A DNA stretch of 64,000 nt, taken from Flavobacterium limi (GTDB taxonomy: Bacteria; Bacteroidota; Bacteroidia; Flavobacteriales; Flavobacteriaceae). The translations under genes were made by a program, and so were the position numbers. Numbering within the stretch: position 1 is the first letter of the stretch; every line of letters begins with the position of its first letter. The stretch covers positions 1 through 64,000 of the forward strand of contig NZ_JAADZV010000015.1 in assembly GCF_010645075.1 (NCBI RefSeq). The letters run 5' to 3'. Positions 45,324 to 55,703 of the stretch are shown here, piece by piece. The notes under the pieces were generated by a model. The model saw only the letters and a list, made by a program, of their open reading frames with translations, was not told the DNA's origin and did not search any database.

Positions 45324-46415
45324 TTAGATTTTTTCTGTTATAACGGAAACAATTTTATTGTCTGGAAAAAACTCCTTCAGAATTACTTTCAGCATTGTAT
45401 AAACCGGAATCGCAATAATCATCCCAACAATTCCAAAAGTAATTCCGCTTATTATTGTAATAAGAAATATTTCCAGAGGATGCGAATTTACACTTTTTGA
45501 TGAAATGATAGGCTGGCTGATATTGTTGTCAATCGCCTGAACCAGTAAAAATCCAATCACAACATATATTGTAGTTGGTAAAATTTCAGACCGGAAATCA
45601 TTTCCAATCAGGCTGATCATAGTAAGAATTGCAGCTAAGACTGTACCAATAATGGGACCGATATACGGAATGATATTTAAAATAGCACATAAAAAAGCAA
45701 TAACAAGAGCATTTTGATTTCCGAAAATCAGTAAAACAATTAAGTACAATATGAATACAACAGTTAGCTGCAGCAACAATCCAATAAAATAACGGGTAAG
45801 CAAATGATTGATTTTGATAATGGAATTTATGATTTTGTCTTCATTTGAATCCGGAAGAATATTTCTGACGCCTATTTTAAAGCTCTGCTGGTCTTTAATA
45901 AAGAAAAATGTAATAAAAAAGACAGAAACTAAACCCATTCCCAGATCAGCCATAAAATTCATGATGGAGTTTATAAAACGGGTAAAATAGTTAAAATCAA
46001 TTGCCGATGTAATTTTTGAATCTTTAAGAACTTTATTCAAATCCACATGCTGGATATTAAAATAAGCTTCAATATTTTTTTCGGTTTCTATAAACTGCGT
46101 CTGAAGCTGATTAGTATCTAAAAGTGCTAAATTATTAGCCTGGGAAATGATTAATGGTACAAATAAGAAAATAAAGCCAACAAGTAAAAGTATAAAAAGT
46201 ATAATTGCGGTTGTTGCGGCTAATGAATTGCTGAATTTTAATTTGTTTTTTAAAAACAGTACCAGTGGATTTGCAATCAAACACAATATCAGGGAAATAC
46301 ACAGATATACAATTACGGTTTGTATTTCGTATAAAAAGTATAAGATTAGTCCAATGACCAGGATTGTTGCTAAAGCTCTTAAAATCCCATTTGAAATAGT
46401 TTTTGATGTTATCAT
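45324..46415 (-). CDS. AI-2E family (PerM-type) membrane transporter
   Basis: This 363-residue inner-membrane protein has about eight hydrophobic helices, with pairs near 10-45 and 60-90, and a cluster at 150-340. GLGLVSVFFITFFFIKD-like and NIIPYIGPIIGT motifs (about 250) place it in the AI-2E/PerM family. Members export varied small molecules or ions; the autoinducer name does not imply quorum sensing here. It is the first gene of a three-gene minus-strand operon. Confidence 0.85.
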   Translation of the reverse strand: MITSKTISNGILRALATILVIGLILYFLYEIQTVIVYLCISLILCLIANPLVLFLKNKLKFSNSLAATTAIILFILLLVGFIFLFVPLIISQANNLALLDTNQLQTQFIETEKNIEAYFNIQHVDLNKVLKDSKITSAIDFNYFTRFINSIMNFMADLGMGLVSVFFITFFFIKDQQSFKIGVRNILPDSNEDKIINSIIKINHLLTRYFIGLLLQLTVVFILYLIVLLIFGNQNALVIAFLCAILNIIPYIGPIIGTVLAAILTMISLIGNDFRSEILPTTIYVVIGFLLVQAIDNNISQPIISSKSVNSHPLEIFLITIISGITFGIVGMIIAIPVYTMLKVILKEFFPDNKIVSVITEKI

Positions 46416-46525
46416 GAATTCAGTTTTTGACTATAAATATAGAAAAAAGCTTTTAGATTGGGGAAGTGTAATAAAAAAAGCGAGATAGAATAATCCCGCT
46501 TTAATCATTAAAATCTTAAGAATTT

Positions 46526-47482
46526 TTAAATTCCAAAAGCAGCTCTTGGACCTCCGGAAGTAAAGATGGCTGCCATTCTGCTTTTTTGTCCATTGGTAAA
46601 CATATACATGGCATTATCATTAGTGTAATCCATGTAGTTCATCGTCATTTCTACAGGTGTACCGGAGCATGTACTGTAATGTGGATAAGCTGGTACACCA
46701 TAATTTTCTTCATTATGGGTTGGAGTATCAGAAACTAAATCGCTTCCGCAAGTTGCATCTCCCCAAATATGGCGTAAATTCATCCAGTGGCCTACTTCGT
46801 GAGTTCCCGTTCTTCCTAAATTGAAAGGAGCATTAGCAGCACCGGACAATCCAAAAAATCTATAGTCAATCACAACACCGTCTGTTGAAGATGGTCCACC
46901 CGGGAATTGGGCATAGCCAAGGATATCATTACCAATAACACATGACCATAAATTAAGTTTTGTTGTTGGTGATGTTGGGGCAATACCGCCCTGAGCAGTT
47001 TTTTTCATGGCATCGTTTGTTCCCCATTGAGTTTTGGTAGTTGATTTTCTAATTACCTGCTCTAAAACAAATGTTATTCCTACATTGGCTTTTACACCTG
47101 AAAAAAGAGCAGGGACATTGTTGTAATCTGAATTCAGGGCATTGAAATCTTTGTTTAGAACGTCAATTTGGGATTGAATTTGGGCCAAAGAAATATTTTG
47201 GGCTGTAGTTCTGTATAATACATTAACGACAACCGGAATTTCGATTTTACCATTTACTAAACGGTTTGTCAAAATACTTTTCTTTGTAAAGTTTTCAATT
47301 TCATTCATTCTGAGAGCCAGTGTAGGATCAGCTTTTAACTGTGCTTCAAAAACTTGTTGTGATGCGCATCCACGTCTCGAAACTGCATTTAAATTCGAAT
47401 TTGAATCTGAAGATTCTGCCTGGTCATTTTGACAGGAAAACAGCATTAAAGCTGTAATTGCGGAAAAAAGAATTTTTTTCAT
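46526..47482 (-). CDS. M43 (pappalysin-like) zinc metalloprotease lipoprotein
   Basis: This 318-residue lipoprotein has the lipobox LFSC with Cys17. The extended zinc site THEVGHWMNLRHIWGD gives ligands His228, His232 and His238 and catalytic Glu229. MNYMDYT supplies the Met-turn. A pro-region (about 30-110) precedes the catalytic domain. Homologues include cytophagalysin and ulilysin-type proteases. It probably degrades proteins at the cell envelope or outside. It stands alone, with gaps of about 110 and 155 bp on its sides. Confidence 0.88.
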   Translation of the reverse strand: MKKILFSAITALMLFSCQNDQAESSDSNSNLNAVSRRGCASQQVFEAQLKADPTLALRMNEIENFTKKSILTNRLVNGKIEIPVVVNVLYRTTAQNISLAQIQSQIDVLNKDFNALNSDYNNVPALFSGVKANVGITFVLEQVIRKSTTKTQWGTNDAMKKTAQGGIAPTSPTTKLNLWSCVIGNDILGYAQFPGGPSSTDGVVIDYRFFGLSGAANAPFNLGRTGTHEVGHWMNLRHIWGDATCGSDLVSDTPTHNEENYGVPAYPHYSTCSGTPVEMTMNYMDYTNDNAMYMFTNGQKSRMAAIFTSGGPRAAFGI

Positions 47483-47636
47483 GATAAAAGGGGTTTTTGT
47501 TATAAAATTGTTATTCGGTTAAATATTAACGCAATTTTATAACAAAAAATAGATTTAGCAAAATTTTCATAACAATTTGTTTACTAGAATTTTACAAACC
47601 CTTATGTAGTCTAGTTCTTATAAAAAGTTAAATTTT

Positions 47637-48134
47637 TTATTTAGAAGTTAATTCGTACAAAATTATGCTGGTAGCTTGAGAGACATTCATACTACTATTG
47701 TTTCCAAACATGTTAATATGAACAATTTGATGTGAAATTTTTAGAAGTTCGTTACTGATTCCGTTAATTTCGCTTCCTATTATAACTGCAATTTTTTTGT
47801 TTTCAGGAATTACAACTTCCTTTAATGGCTTGCTGTCACTTGCAATTTCTAAAGCAATAATTTCAAATTCATTTTCGATTAAATAATCAATTAATTCAGC
47901 TGTTTCTTCTACTACAGTATGAGGAACATGAAGGTGGGTACTTCTTGAAGTTTTGTTAATTTTTCTGGGAGTTAATGGAATATCTTTCCCTAAAAAGATG
48001 ATGTTTTCGACTCCAAAAGCTTCACTAATTCTAAAAAGAGAACCAATATTTTGCTGAAAGTAGATATGATCGCAAACAAGGGTTATGGGAAATGTTTTCC
48101 TTTCAAATTGATTTTCTTCGTGAGTAAGCTGCAC
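47637..48134 (-). CDS. SpoU/TrmH-family RNA 2'-O-methyltransferase
   Basis: This 165-residue cytoplasmic protein is a minimal SPOUT knot methyltransferase. The three SpoU motifs are visible: NIGSLFRISEAFGVE (about 30-44), VIGSEINGIS (about 118-127) and MFGNNSSMNVSQATSIILYEL (about 141-161). It lacks the N-terminal substrate-recognition domain of TrmB/RlmB, so it is likely a TrmL/TrmH-like tRNA or rRNA enzyme with unknown site. It lies 10 bp after the DUF4159 gene. Confidence 0.88.
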   Translation of the reverse strand: MQLTHEENQFERKTFPITLVCDHIYFQQNIGSLFRISEAFGVENIIFLGKDIPLTPRKINKTSRSTHLHVPHTVVEETAELIDYLIENEFEIIALEIASDSKPLKEVVIPENKKIAVIIGSEINGISNELLKISHQIVHINMFGNNSSMNVSQATSIILYELTSK

Positions 48135-48144
48135 TTCTTGGAGA

Positions 48145-48783
48145 TTAATTGGTGAAAATATAATTGATGATGTTAGCGCCCATTTTTAATGCTTTTTGAC
48201 GCACTTCTACCGGGTCATTATTTACTTCGGGATCTTCCCATCCATCACCAAGATCACATTCATAAGTATAAAGCAGAACAAGCTTGTTTTCTACAAAAAC
48301 TCCAAATGCCTGAGGTCTTTTGGCATCATGTTCATGAATTTTTGGCAGTCCGCTAGGAAAAGGAAAAGGTTTTTGAAAAATGGGATGATTTGCCGGAATT
48401 TCGACTAAATTGTTATTCGGAAATATTTTTTTGATTTCTTTTCTAATATAGTGATCCATTCCATAATTGTCATCTATGTGAAGAAAACCGCCACCATTTA
48501 AATAATTTCTGAGATTGTTTATATCAGCATCGCTAAAAACAACATTTCCATGTCCTGTCATGTGTACAAAAGGATACGAAAGCAAATCAGGATTGCCTGG
48601 TTCAACTGTTGAAGGTTTTGCCTTTATTTGTGTTTGAATGTTTGAATTACAAAAACGGATTAAATTAGGTAAGGAGGTAGGATTTGCATACCAGTCTCCG
48701 CCACCATTATATTTTAGTAGAGCAATTTCTTGTGAAAAGCAGGAAATGGAAACTAATAAGAACAGAAAAAATATTTTTCTCAT
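48145..48783 (-). CDS. DUF4159 secreted protein
   Basis: This 212-residue protein has a signal peptide (about 1-18, cut after SCFSQ) and the DUF4159 domain, with GGGDWYANPTSLPNL, FVHMTGHGNV and GGFLHIDDNYG. The fold resembles a class I glutamine amidotransferase-like domain but lacks an obvious nucleophilic cysteine. The function is unknown to me. It shares a transcript with the SpoU methyltransferase. A 136-bp palindromic repeat lies 45 bp upstream of its start. Confidence 0.8.
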   Translation of the reverse strand: MRKIFFLFLLVSISCFSQEIALLKYNGGGDWYANPTSLPNLIRFCNSNIQTQIKAKPSTVEPGNPDLLSYPFVHMTGHGNVVFSDADINNLRNYLNGGGFLHIDDNYGMDHYIRKEIKKIFPNNNLVEIPANHPIFQKPFPFPSGLPKIHEHDAKRPQAFGVFVENKLVLLYTYECDLGDGWEDPEVNNDPVEVRQKALKMGANIINYIFTN

Positions 48784-48828
48784 AAGGCTATAAATTATCG
48801 AATAGTTTTTTTAAAAAATTTAAGACTC

Positions 48829-48964
48829 TTTTGTCATTTCGACGAAGGAGACCCGAGCGATAGCGAACAGACGAAGCAATCACACACGGGATTTGACAAA
48901 GATTGGAAACATACTTTGTGGAGTTTCTAGTGTGATTTCTCCCGAAAAAGCCGAAATGACAAAA
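48829..48964. repeat. 136-bp imperfect palindromic intergenic repeat
   Basis: TTTTGTCATTTCG (48829-48841) and its exact reverse complement (48952-48964) bound a unit with internal inverted segments (AATCACAC near 48878 and GTGTGATT near 48930). The GTCATTTCGACGAAGGAG start is a recurrent intergenic sequence that I recall from Flavobacterium genomes. There is no coding frame. It resembles a MITE or REP-like element, but no target duplication is evident. Confidence 0.7.
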
Positions 48965-49004
48965 CTAACTTAATTTAGGATAATAAAACTAACTTTGATT
49001 AATA

Positions 49005-49709
49005 TTATTCATTAAAAAAAACAACACTATGACAGGCTACTACGGCAGCAGTTTCTGTTCGTAAACGGGTATTTCCCAACGTAACAGGCTGAAATTTATT
49101 TTCAAGAGCCAATGCAATTTCTTTTTCAGAAAAATCTCCTTCCGGACCAATCAAAAGTGTTACATTTTGGTTTTGTTTTAATGCTTCTTTCAGCGATTTT
49201 TTATCTGTTTCTTCGCAATGTGCTATGAACTGTAATCCTTCATTTTTTTGTTTGAGGAATTCTTTAAATGAAACAGCTTCGTTTAATTTCGGCAAATAAG
49301 TTTCGTTGGATTGTTTCATTGCCGAAAGAATAATTTTCTCAAATCGTTCTTTATTTATGACTTTTCTTTCAGACCGGTCGCAGATGATTGGTGTTATTTC
49401 CTGGATTCCAATTTCGGTAGCTTTTTCCAGAAACCATTCAAAACGATCATTCATTTTTGTTGGAGCAACAGCTAAATGCAAATAAAATTTTGGTTCTGTA
49501 GATTTTTGTATGGAACGAACTTCTACAATACATTTATTATCTGAAGCAAGCGTAATTTCGGTTTCAAACAATAATCCCAAACCGTTTGTAACATACAGGA
49601 TATCTGCATCTTTTTTTCGTAAAACCTTTATGATATGACGGCTTTCTTCTTTATCAAAAGAAAAAGTTTCAGTCGTCTCATCTATATTCGGATTATAAAA
49701 TAATTGCAT
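49005..49709 (-). CDS. rsmE: 16S rRNA (uracil1498-N3)-methyltransferase RsmE
   Basis: This 234-residue SPOUT methyltransferase modifies U1498 of 16S rRNA. The N-terminal PUA-like domain covers about 1-70 (EESRHIIKVLRKKDAD). The knot domain has KATEIGIQEITPIICDRSE, LIGPEGDFSEKEI and LGNTRLRTETAAV (about 215-227). Length is normal. It lies 2 bp after tsaD, forming an operon. Confidence 0.95.
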   Translation of the reverse strand: MQLFYNPNIDETTETFSFDKEESRHIIKVLRKKDADILYVTNGLGLLFETEITLASDNKCIVEVRSIQKSTEPKFYLHLAVAPTKMNDRFEWFLEKATEIGIQEITPIICDRSERKVINKERFEKIILSAMKQSNETYLPKLNEAVSFKEFLKQKNEGLQFIAHCEETDKKSLKEALKQNQNVTLLIGPEGDFSEKEIALALENKFQPVTLGNTRLRTETAAVVACHSVVFFNE

Positions 49710-49711
49710 AA

Positions 49712-50734
49712 TTAAAATTGAATTCGTGCTTTAGAAACTACAGAAGAATCTTCAAAACGATTTGATAAATATTTTTGATAACCAACAATTCCAATCATTG
49801 CGGCATTATCTGTTGTATACTCGAATTTTGGAACGAAAGTTTTCCAGCCATATTTACCTTCACTTTCTTTAAGTCGCATTCTGATTCCGGAATTTGCCGA
49901 AACTCCTCCGCCAATAGCAATTTGTTTAATTCCGGTTTCTTTTACTGCTAATTTTAATTTATCCATTAAAATTTCGATAATAGTATATTGAATAGACGCA
50001 CAAATATCATTTAGGTTTTCTTCGATGAAATTTGGATTTGTCTGCTTGTTCTTTTGTATAAAATATAAAATAGCCGTTTTTAGTCCGGAAAAACTAAAAT
50101 CCAAACCGGGAACTTTTGGTTTTGTAAACGAAAAGGCTTTTGGGTTTCCTTCTTTAGCATATTTGTCAATCAAAGGGCCTCCCGGATAAGGAAGTCCAAG
50201 GATTTTGGCACTTTTGTCAAAAGCTTCTCCAACAGCATCATCTGTAGTTTCTCCAATAATTTCCATATCAAAAAAGCCATTCACTTTTACAATTTGAGTA
50301 TGTCCGCCGCTGATAGTTAAGGCTAAAAAAGGAAACTCGGGTTTGTCAAAACCTTCTTCATCTATAAAATGGGCTAAAATATGTGCATGCATATGATTAA
50401 CAGCAATCAACGGAATTTTTAAAGCAAGAGATAATGACTTACTAAAAGAACTTCCAACTAACAAAGAACCCATTAAACCCGGTCCTTGTGTAAAAGCAAT
50501 AGCTGTTAATTGTTCTTTTTGTATATTAGCTTTGCGTAGTGCAGCATCAATTACGGGCACGATATTTTGTTGATGTGCCCTGGAAGCGAGTTCAGGAACA
50601 ACACCGCCATATTGATTGTGAATTAACTGATTTGCCACAACATTTGACAGTACTTTGTCGTTATGTAAAACCGCGGCGGCAGTATCATCGCAGGAACTTT
50701 CGATGGCAAGAATAAAAACCTCTGAATTTTGCAT
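49712..50734 (-). CDS. tsaD: tRNA N6-threonylcarbamoyladenosine synthase subunit TsaD
   Basis: This 340-residue ASKHA-fold protein makes t6A37 in ANN-decoding tRNAs with TsaB, TsaC and TsaE. The family start ILAIESSCDDTAAAV and the metal site HMHAHILAHF are present, as are SGGHTQI and GGGVSANSG. I chose the ATG at 50734, eight codons before that start; an upstream in-frame ATG at 50767 adds 11 residues unlike the family. It is divergent from tamB, a common arrangement in Bacteroidota. Confidence 0.95.
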   Translation of the reverse strand: MQNSEVFILAIESSCDDTAAAVLHNDKVLSNVVANQLIHNQYGGVVPELASRAHQQNIVPVIDAALRKANIQKEQLTAIAFTQGPGLMGSLLVGSSFSKSLSLALKIPLIAVNHMHAHILAHFIDEEGFDKPEFPFLALTISGGHTQIVKVNGFFDMEIIGETTDDAVGEAFDKSAKILGLPYPGGPLIDKYAKEGNPKAFSFTKPKVPGLDFSFSGLKTAILYFIQKNKQTNPNFIEENLNDICASIQYTIIEILMDKLKLAVKETGIKQIAIGGGVSANSGIRMRLKESEGKYGWKTFVPKFEYTTDNAAMIGIVGYQKYLSNRFEDSSVVSKARIQF

Positions 50735-50923
50735 ATAAAGGCACAAATTTTGAATTATATTTGACAAATCAAATTTTTAACTTCTTTAATTGTAAAAGAG
50801 GAGCCAAAATTAAAGAATTTTTATCAAAAACAGTCGTTCTTTGTCTGTTCAAAATAAATTTAAAAGTAAACTAAAATAAAAGCAGCTATCAAAAAAGTAA
50901 AGAAAATAATATCAAGAACCCTT

Positions 50924-53900
50924 ATGGGGTTACTCTTACTTATACTGGTATTTGCAATTACCTTGTCTTTACCAGTGGTGCAAACCCAAATTGCACATTA
51001 TATTGCTCAAAGACTCAATACCGATTTTAAGACAAATATAAGTATTGACAAAGTGGCAATAAACGCTTTTGGCGGTGTCAAACTTAAAAAAGTATTGATT
51101 CTGGATCATCACAAAAAAACTCTAATCTATTCTGACATTATTACCACTGATATTTTAAGTGTAACCAGATTGATTGATGGTGATTTGATTTTTGGAGACG
51201 TTCGTTTGACTGGCTTGATTTTTAATCTAAAAACCTACAAAAATGAAGATGAAAACAATATTAATGTATTCATCCGGCTATTTGAATCAGGGAAACCAAC
51301 AAAATCAAAAAAACACTTTTTGCTGACAGCTAAGAATGCCTATATTTCGCAAGGAGCATTTTCTGCAATTGACGAAAATAAAAATACACCTAAGATTATA
51401 GATTTTAAAAAACTTAATACTTATATCAGTGATTTTAAAATATATGGTTCTGAAATAAACACCAATATTCATAGGTTTTCTTTTCTGGATCACAGAGGTC
51501 TTTATGTGACAAACCTGAGTTCTAAGTTTAGTTATACTAAAAAACAAATTAAGCTTGAAAATTTAGCCATAACAACTAAAAGATCTAATATTTACGGCAA
51601 GGCAATTTTAAATTATAATGTTAAAGACTTTTTAGAATTTACTGATAAAGTAAGATTTGATGTTGCGTTAGATTCGGCTTCACTGGCATCAAATGATATA
51701 CACCATTTTTATAGCGGATTAGGAAAAAACCAGCATTTTAAAATCCGGACTAAAATACAAGGCCCACTAAACAACCTGAACTTAAATAATCTGAGATTAA
51801 GTGATAAAAACGGGACAAGAATAGTTGGAAACATTAATTTTAAAAATCTTTTGGGAAAGAAAACTCAAAAATTTTCTATGACTGGAAAATTCGACAAACT
51901 GATTTCCAGTTATGATAATTTAGCTGTTTTACTGCCTAATATTTTAGGTAAAAAATTACCCAAAGAACTTCAAAGAATTGGTAAATTTAATATTGTGGGT
52001 ACAGTAAAAGTTTCAACCACTGACTTAGAAACAAAATTTAAAATAGCGACTGATTTAGGCAATGGACAAGCCGAACTGAATATAAATAATATGGATTTTA
52101 TTGATAAAGCTTCATATTCAGGAAATATTGTTTTGGATAATTTTAATATTGGTGCTTTATTAAAAAGAAAAGATATTGGCAAAACCACTTTAAATTTAAA
52201 TGTTGACGGAGTTGGTTTTTCAAAAAAATATCTTAACACTATTGTAAAAGGTGATATTGCTAAACTGGATTACAATAAATATACTTATAATAATATTGTT
52301 GTAAATGGTAATTTTAAGCTGCCTTATTATAAAGGACAGGTTTCTGTTAATGATCCTAATTTAAACTTGTCATTTGATGGTTTGGTTGATTTGAGCAAAC
52401 GCGAGAATAAATATGATTTTCATATTAATGTAGAAAATTCAGATCTGCGAAAATTAAAATTTGTAAATGATTCGATCTCAAGTTTTACAGGGGATGCAAT
52501 TGTTCAGGTTAGCGGAAATTCCCTGCAAAGCTTACACGGGAATATTTATATAAAAGATGCTGTCTACCAAAACCCGAAATCAACCTATGTTTTTGATGAA
52601 ATAACGGTAAATTCAAGTTTTGATTCAGATAAATTGCGCACAATTACCGTTAATTCCACTGATGTTGTAAATGGTAAGATTGTAGGTAAATTTCAATTTG
52701 ATCAGTTAGATAAATTGGTCATGAATTCAGTTGGAAGTCTTTATACGAATTATAAGCCCTATAAAGTTAAAAAAGGGCAGTTTTTGCGTTTTAATTTCCA
52801 TGTTTACAATAAAGTTGTAGAAATGCTGTATCCGAATATTGAAATTGATTCTAGTACAGTGCTGCGAGGTAAGATTGATTCTGATAAACAAGAGTTTAAG
52901 TTTAGATTTAATTCCAAAAAAATTAAGGCTTCAAAAAACACATTCGATAATGTACGAATTAATATTGATAACAAGAATCCGCTATATAATGCTTTTGTCG
53001 AATTAGATAGTATCAAAACTCCCTACTACAAGATCCGTGATTTTAATTTGATTAATGTAACATCAAAAGATACATTGTTCGTTCGTTCTGAATTTAAAGG
53101 AGGTAATAAAGGTGAAGATTATTTTAATTTGAATTTATACCATACTATAGATAAGAACAAAAATAATATTGTTGGAATTCATAAATCAGAAATGAAATTT
53201 AAAGACTATTTATGGTATTTAAATGAAGATGAACAAGATGATAATAAGGTAGTTTTTGATAAAAAGTTTAAAAATTTCACTATCGATAATATTATACTAT
53301 CACATGAAAATCAAAAAATCGATTTAAATGGAGTTATAAAAGGAAATGATTATAAAGACCTGGCGCTGAATTTTGAAGATGTTGATATTAATAAGATAAC
53401 ACCTTTAAATAACAAGTTTGTGGTTAACGGTAATTTGAACGGAAGCATAAATTATAAGCAGAATAAAAATATCTATCAGCCTACAGCATCTATTGAAATT
53501 GATCATTTAAATTTAAATAAAATTGATTTAGGAACATTAAAATTTGATATTTCAGGAGATGAAACGTTTAAAAAATTTACTATAAATTCTTCAATCGAAA
53601 ATAATTTCACACAATCTTTCAGTGCAGAAGGAAATTTTGCCATTCAGAATAAGGAAACAATTTTAGATTTGAAATTAAAACTTGACGGTTTTAATCTGGC
53701 TACCTTAGGAACCATAGGAGGAAATGTTTTATCGAATATAAGAGGAAGTGTTTCCGGGAATGCAGCCATAGCAGGTAATCTCAAAAAACCGGAAATCAAT
53801 GGAAGGCTTTACGTAGAAAAAGCAGGTATGACTGTTACTTACCTTAATACAGATTATGAATTAAACAATCGGACAGTTGTAGATTTAACAGACGAAAAAT

Positions 53901-55426
53901 TTCTTTTTAGGAACAATCAGCTGACAGATACTAAGTTTAGAACTAAAGGTTTGTTAAACGGAAGTATTGAACATAAGAACTTTGGAGACTGGAAATTAGA
54001 TTTAACAATAACTTCAAAACGATTGCTGGCATTAGATACAAAAGACAGTGATGATGCTGCTTATTTTGGAACAGCATTTATTAATGGTACGGCAAGTATA
54101 AAAGGGCCTACGGAAGCACTGTTTATTAAAGTTGATGCGAAATCTGATAAAGACACACAGATAAAAATACCAATCAGTAACGTACAAAGTGTAGGTGAAA
54201 AAAGTTTCATCCATTTTATAACACCTAAGGAAAAATACAATTTAGCCAATGGTATCGTTGAGAGAACAAAAAACTACAATGGTCTTGAATTGGAATTTGA
54301 TTTTGATATTACTCCTGATGCAGAAATAGAGGTGATTTTGGACAGGGATTCAGGACACGGTATGAAAGGTAAAGGATATGGATCACTGCTGTTTAAAATC
54401 AATACACTAGGTAAGTTTAATATGTGGGGAGATTTTCAGGCTTATGAAGGAACTTATAATTTTAAATACGGCGGATTAATAGATAAAAAATTTGCTGTTA
54501 GAAAAGGAGGTTCTATTATTTGGGAAGGTAATCCTATGAGGGCACAATTAAATTTAGAAGCTGTATATAGAACAATAGCAAATCCTGCAGTATTATTGGA
54601 AAATTCTTCATTCAATAAAAAAGTACCTGTAGAAGTTGTAATTGGTTTAAGAGGGGATTTAGCGAGTCCTGAACCTAATTTTGATATTCAGTTTCCTTCG
54701 GTAAGCAGTGTTTTGAAATCAGAAATACAATATAAACTGGATGATAAAGATATTCGTCAGACTCAGGCTTTATATTTATTGTCTACAGGCTCTTTTATGA
54801 GTACAGATGGTTTTAGCCAGGGAGATTTGTCAGGCACATTTGCAGAAACAGCTTCAAGTTTATTGGGAGATATAATTAAGTCTGATAATGATAAAATAAA
54901 TGTTGGATTTAATTATATTTCAGCAGACAGGCGTATAGGACAGGAGGCTGACGGTCAGGTAGTAGCAACTGTGTCATCACAAATTAATGAGCGTATTACT
55001 ATTAATGGAAAAGTTGGAGTGCCTGTAGGCGGTATAAATGAATCGGCAATTGTAGGCGATATTGAAGTACAATACCGTATTAATGAAGACGGGACTGCAA
55101 ACTTGCGTTTGTTTAATAAGGAAAACGATATTAGTTACGTGGGACAGGGAATTGGATACACTCAGGGTGTTGGTATTAGCTATGAAGTAGATTTTGATAC
55201 TTTTAGTGAATTAGTTAATAAAATTTTCAAGAAGAGTAAATTAGGAAAACCAAGTAAAAGCACAAATGATATACAGGATTCTAGTCTGAATCCGGATTAT
55301 ATAAATTTTACAAACGCTAAAAAAGAAGCTGAAAAAGATAAAAAGAAATCTGACAAGAAGGAAGATGAGAAAAAGCCTCAACAAAACAACAACAACCAGG
55401 GACTAATCCCTGATAATGATTTCTAA
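50924..55426 (+). CDS. tamB: TamB-like translocation and assembly module protein
   Basis: This 1500-residue protein spans the periplasm from an N-terminal inner-membrane helix (about 2-22) through a long beta-taco of repeated beta-strand segments to the C-terminal DUF490/TamB domain (about 1030-1440). Family members help insert outer-membrane proteins or move phospholipids. The last 60 residues are a low-complexity Lys/Asp/Gln tail. The ATG at 50924 is the only standard start in this frame before a stop, although about ten upstream codons (KKVKKIISRTL) look like the missing positively charged flank of the helix. Confidence 0.88.
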   Translation: MGLLLLILVFAITLSLPVVQTQIAHYIAQRLNTDFKTNISIDKVAINAFGGVKLKKVLILDHHKKTLIYSDIITTDILSVTRLIDGDLIFGDVRLTGLIFNLKTYKNEDENNINVFIRLFESGKPTKSKKHFLLTAKNAYISQGAFSAIDENKNTPKIIDFKKLNTYISDFKIYGSEINTNIHRFSFLDHRGLYVTNLSSKFSYTKKQIKLENLAITTKRSNIYGKAILNYNVKDFLEFTDKVRFDVALDSASLASNDIHHFYSGLGKNQHFKIRTKIQGPLNNLNLNNLRLSDKNGTRIVGNINFKNLLGKKTQKFSMTGKFDKLISSYDNLAVLLPNILGKKLPKELQRIGKFNIVGTVKVSTTDLETKFKIATDLGNGQAELNINNMDFIDKASYSGNIVLDNFNIGALLKRKDIGKTTLNLNVDGVGFSKKYLNTIVKGDIAKLDYNKYTYNNIVVNGNFKLPYYKGQVSVNDPNLNLSFDGLVDLSKRENKYDFHINVENSDLRKLKFVNDSISSFTGDAIVQVSGNSLQSLHGNIYIKDAVYQNPKSTYVFDEITVNSSFDSDKLRTITVNSTDVVNGKIVGKFQFDQLDKLVMNSVGSLYTNYKPYKVKKGQFLRFNFHVYNKVVEMLYPNIEIDSSTVLRGKIDSDKQEFKFRFNSKKIKASKNTFDNVRINIDNKNPLYNAFVELDSIKTPYYKIRDFNLINVTSKDTLFVRSEFKGGNKGEDYFNLNLYHTIDKNKNNIVGIHKSEMKFKDYLWYLNEDEQDDNKVVFDKKFKNFTIDNIILSHENQKIDLNGVIKGNDYKDLALNFEDVDINKITPLNNKFVVNGNLNGSINYKQNKNIYQPTASIEIDHLNLNKIDLGTLKFDISGDETFKKFTINSSIENNFTQSFSAEGNFAIQNKETILDLKLKLDGFNLATLGTIGGNVLSNIRGSVSGNAAIAGNLKKPEINGRLYVEKAGMTVTYLNTDYELNNRTVVDLTDEKFLFRNNQLTDTKFRTKGLLNGSIEHKNFGDWKLDLTITSKRLLALDTKDSDDAAYFGTAFINGTASIKGPTEALFIKVDAKSDKDTQIKIPISNVQSVGEKSFIHFITPKEKYNLANGIVERTKNYNGLELEFDFDITPDAEIEVILDRDSGHGMKGKGYGSLLFKINTLGKFNMWGDFQAYEGTYNFKYGGLIDKKFAVRKGGSIIWEGNPMRAQLNLEAVYRTIANPAVLLENSSFNKKVPVEVVIGLRGDLASPEPNFDIQFPSVSSVLKSEIQYKLDDKDIRQTQALYLLSTGSFMSTDGFSQGDLSGTFAETASSLLGDIIKSDNDKINVGFNYISADRRIGQEADGQVVATVSSQINERITINGKVGVPVGGINESAIVGDIEVQYRINEDGTANLRLFNKENDISYVGQGIGYTQGVGISYEVDFDTFSELVNKIFKKSKLGKPSKSTNDIQDSSLNPDYINFTNAKKEAEKDKKKSDKKEDEKKPQQNNNNQGLIPDNDF

Positions 55427-55703
55427 CTAAAATTATCTAATATTACTTTTTTGTGATCGTATTAATATTTGCGAGTTTTTATAAATTATCATAATTGTAA
55501 AATTTTATAACACTTGATTTACCGAATGTTAATTTTACATTATTAATTAAAAAAGACTACTTTTATTATTTTTAATGAATTTTTAGGTATCTAAAAACTT
55601 ATTAACCGAAAACGTTTGAATTTAGTGGTTTTTACTAATTTATTATAATCATCAACTGAAAAGTGATGAATGTTTGCTAATTTTACACTTTAATACTTAA
55701 ATA

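Noticed and set aside
45324..46415. Quorum-sensing AI-2 exporter
   Set aside because: The family name is historical; nothing nearby (no luxS or receptor) supports signalling.
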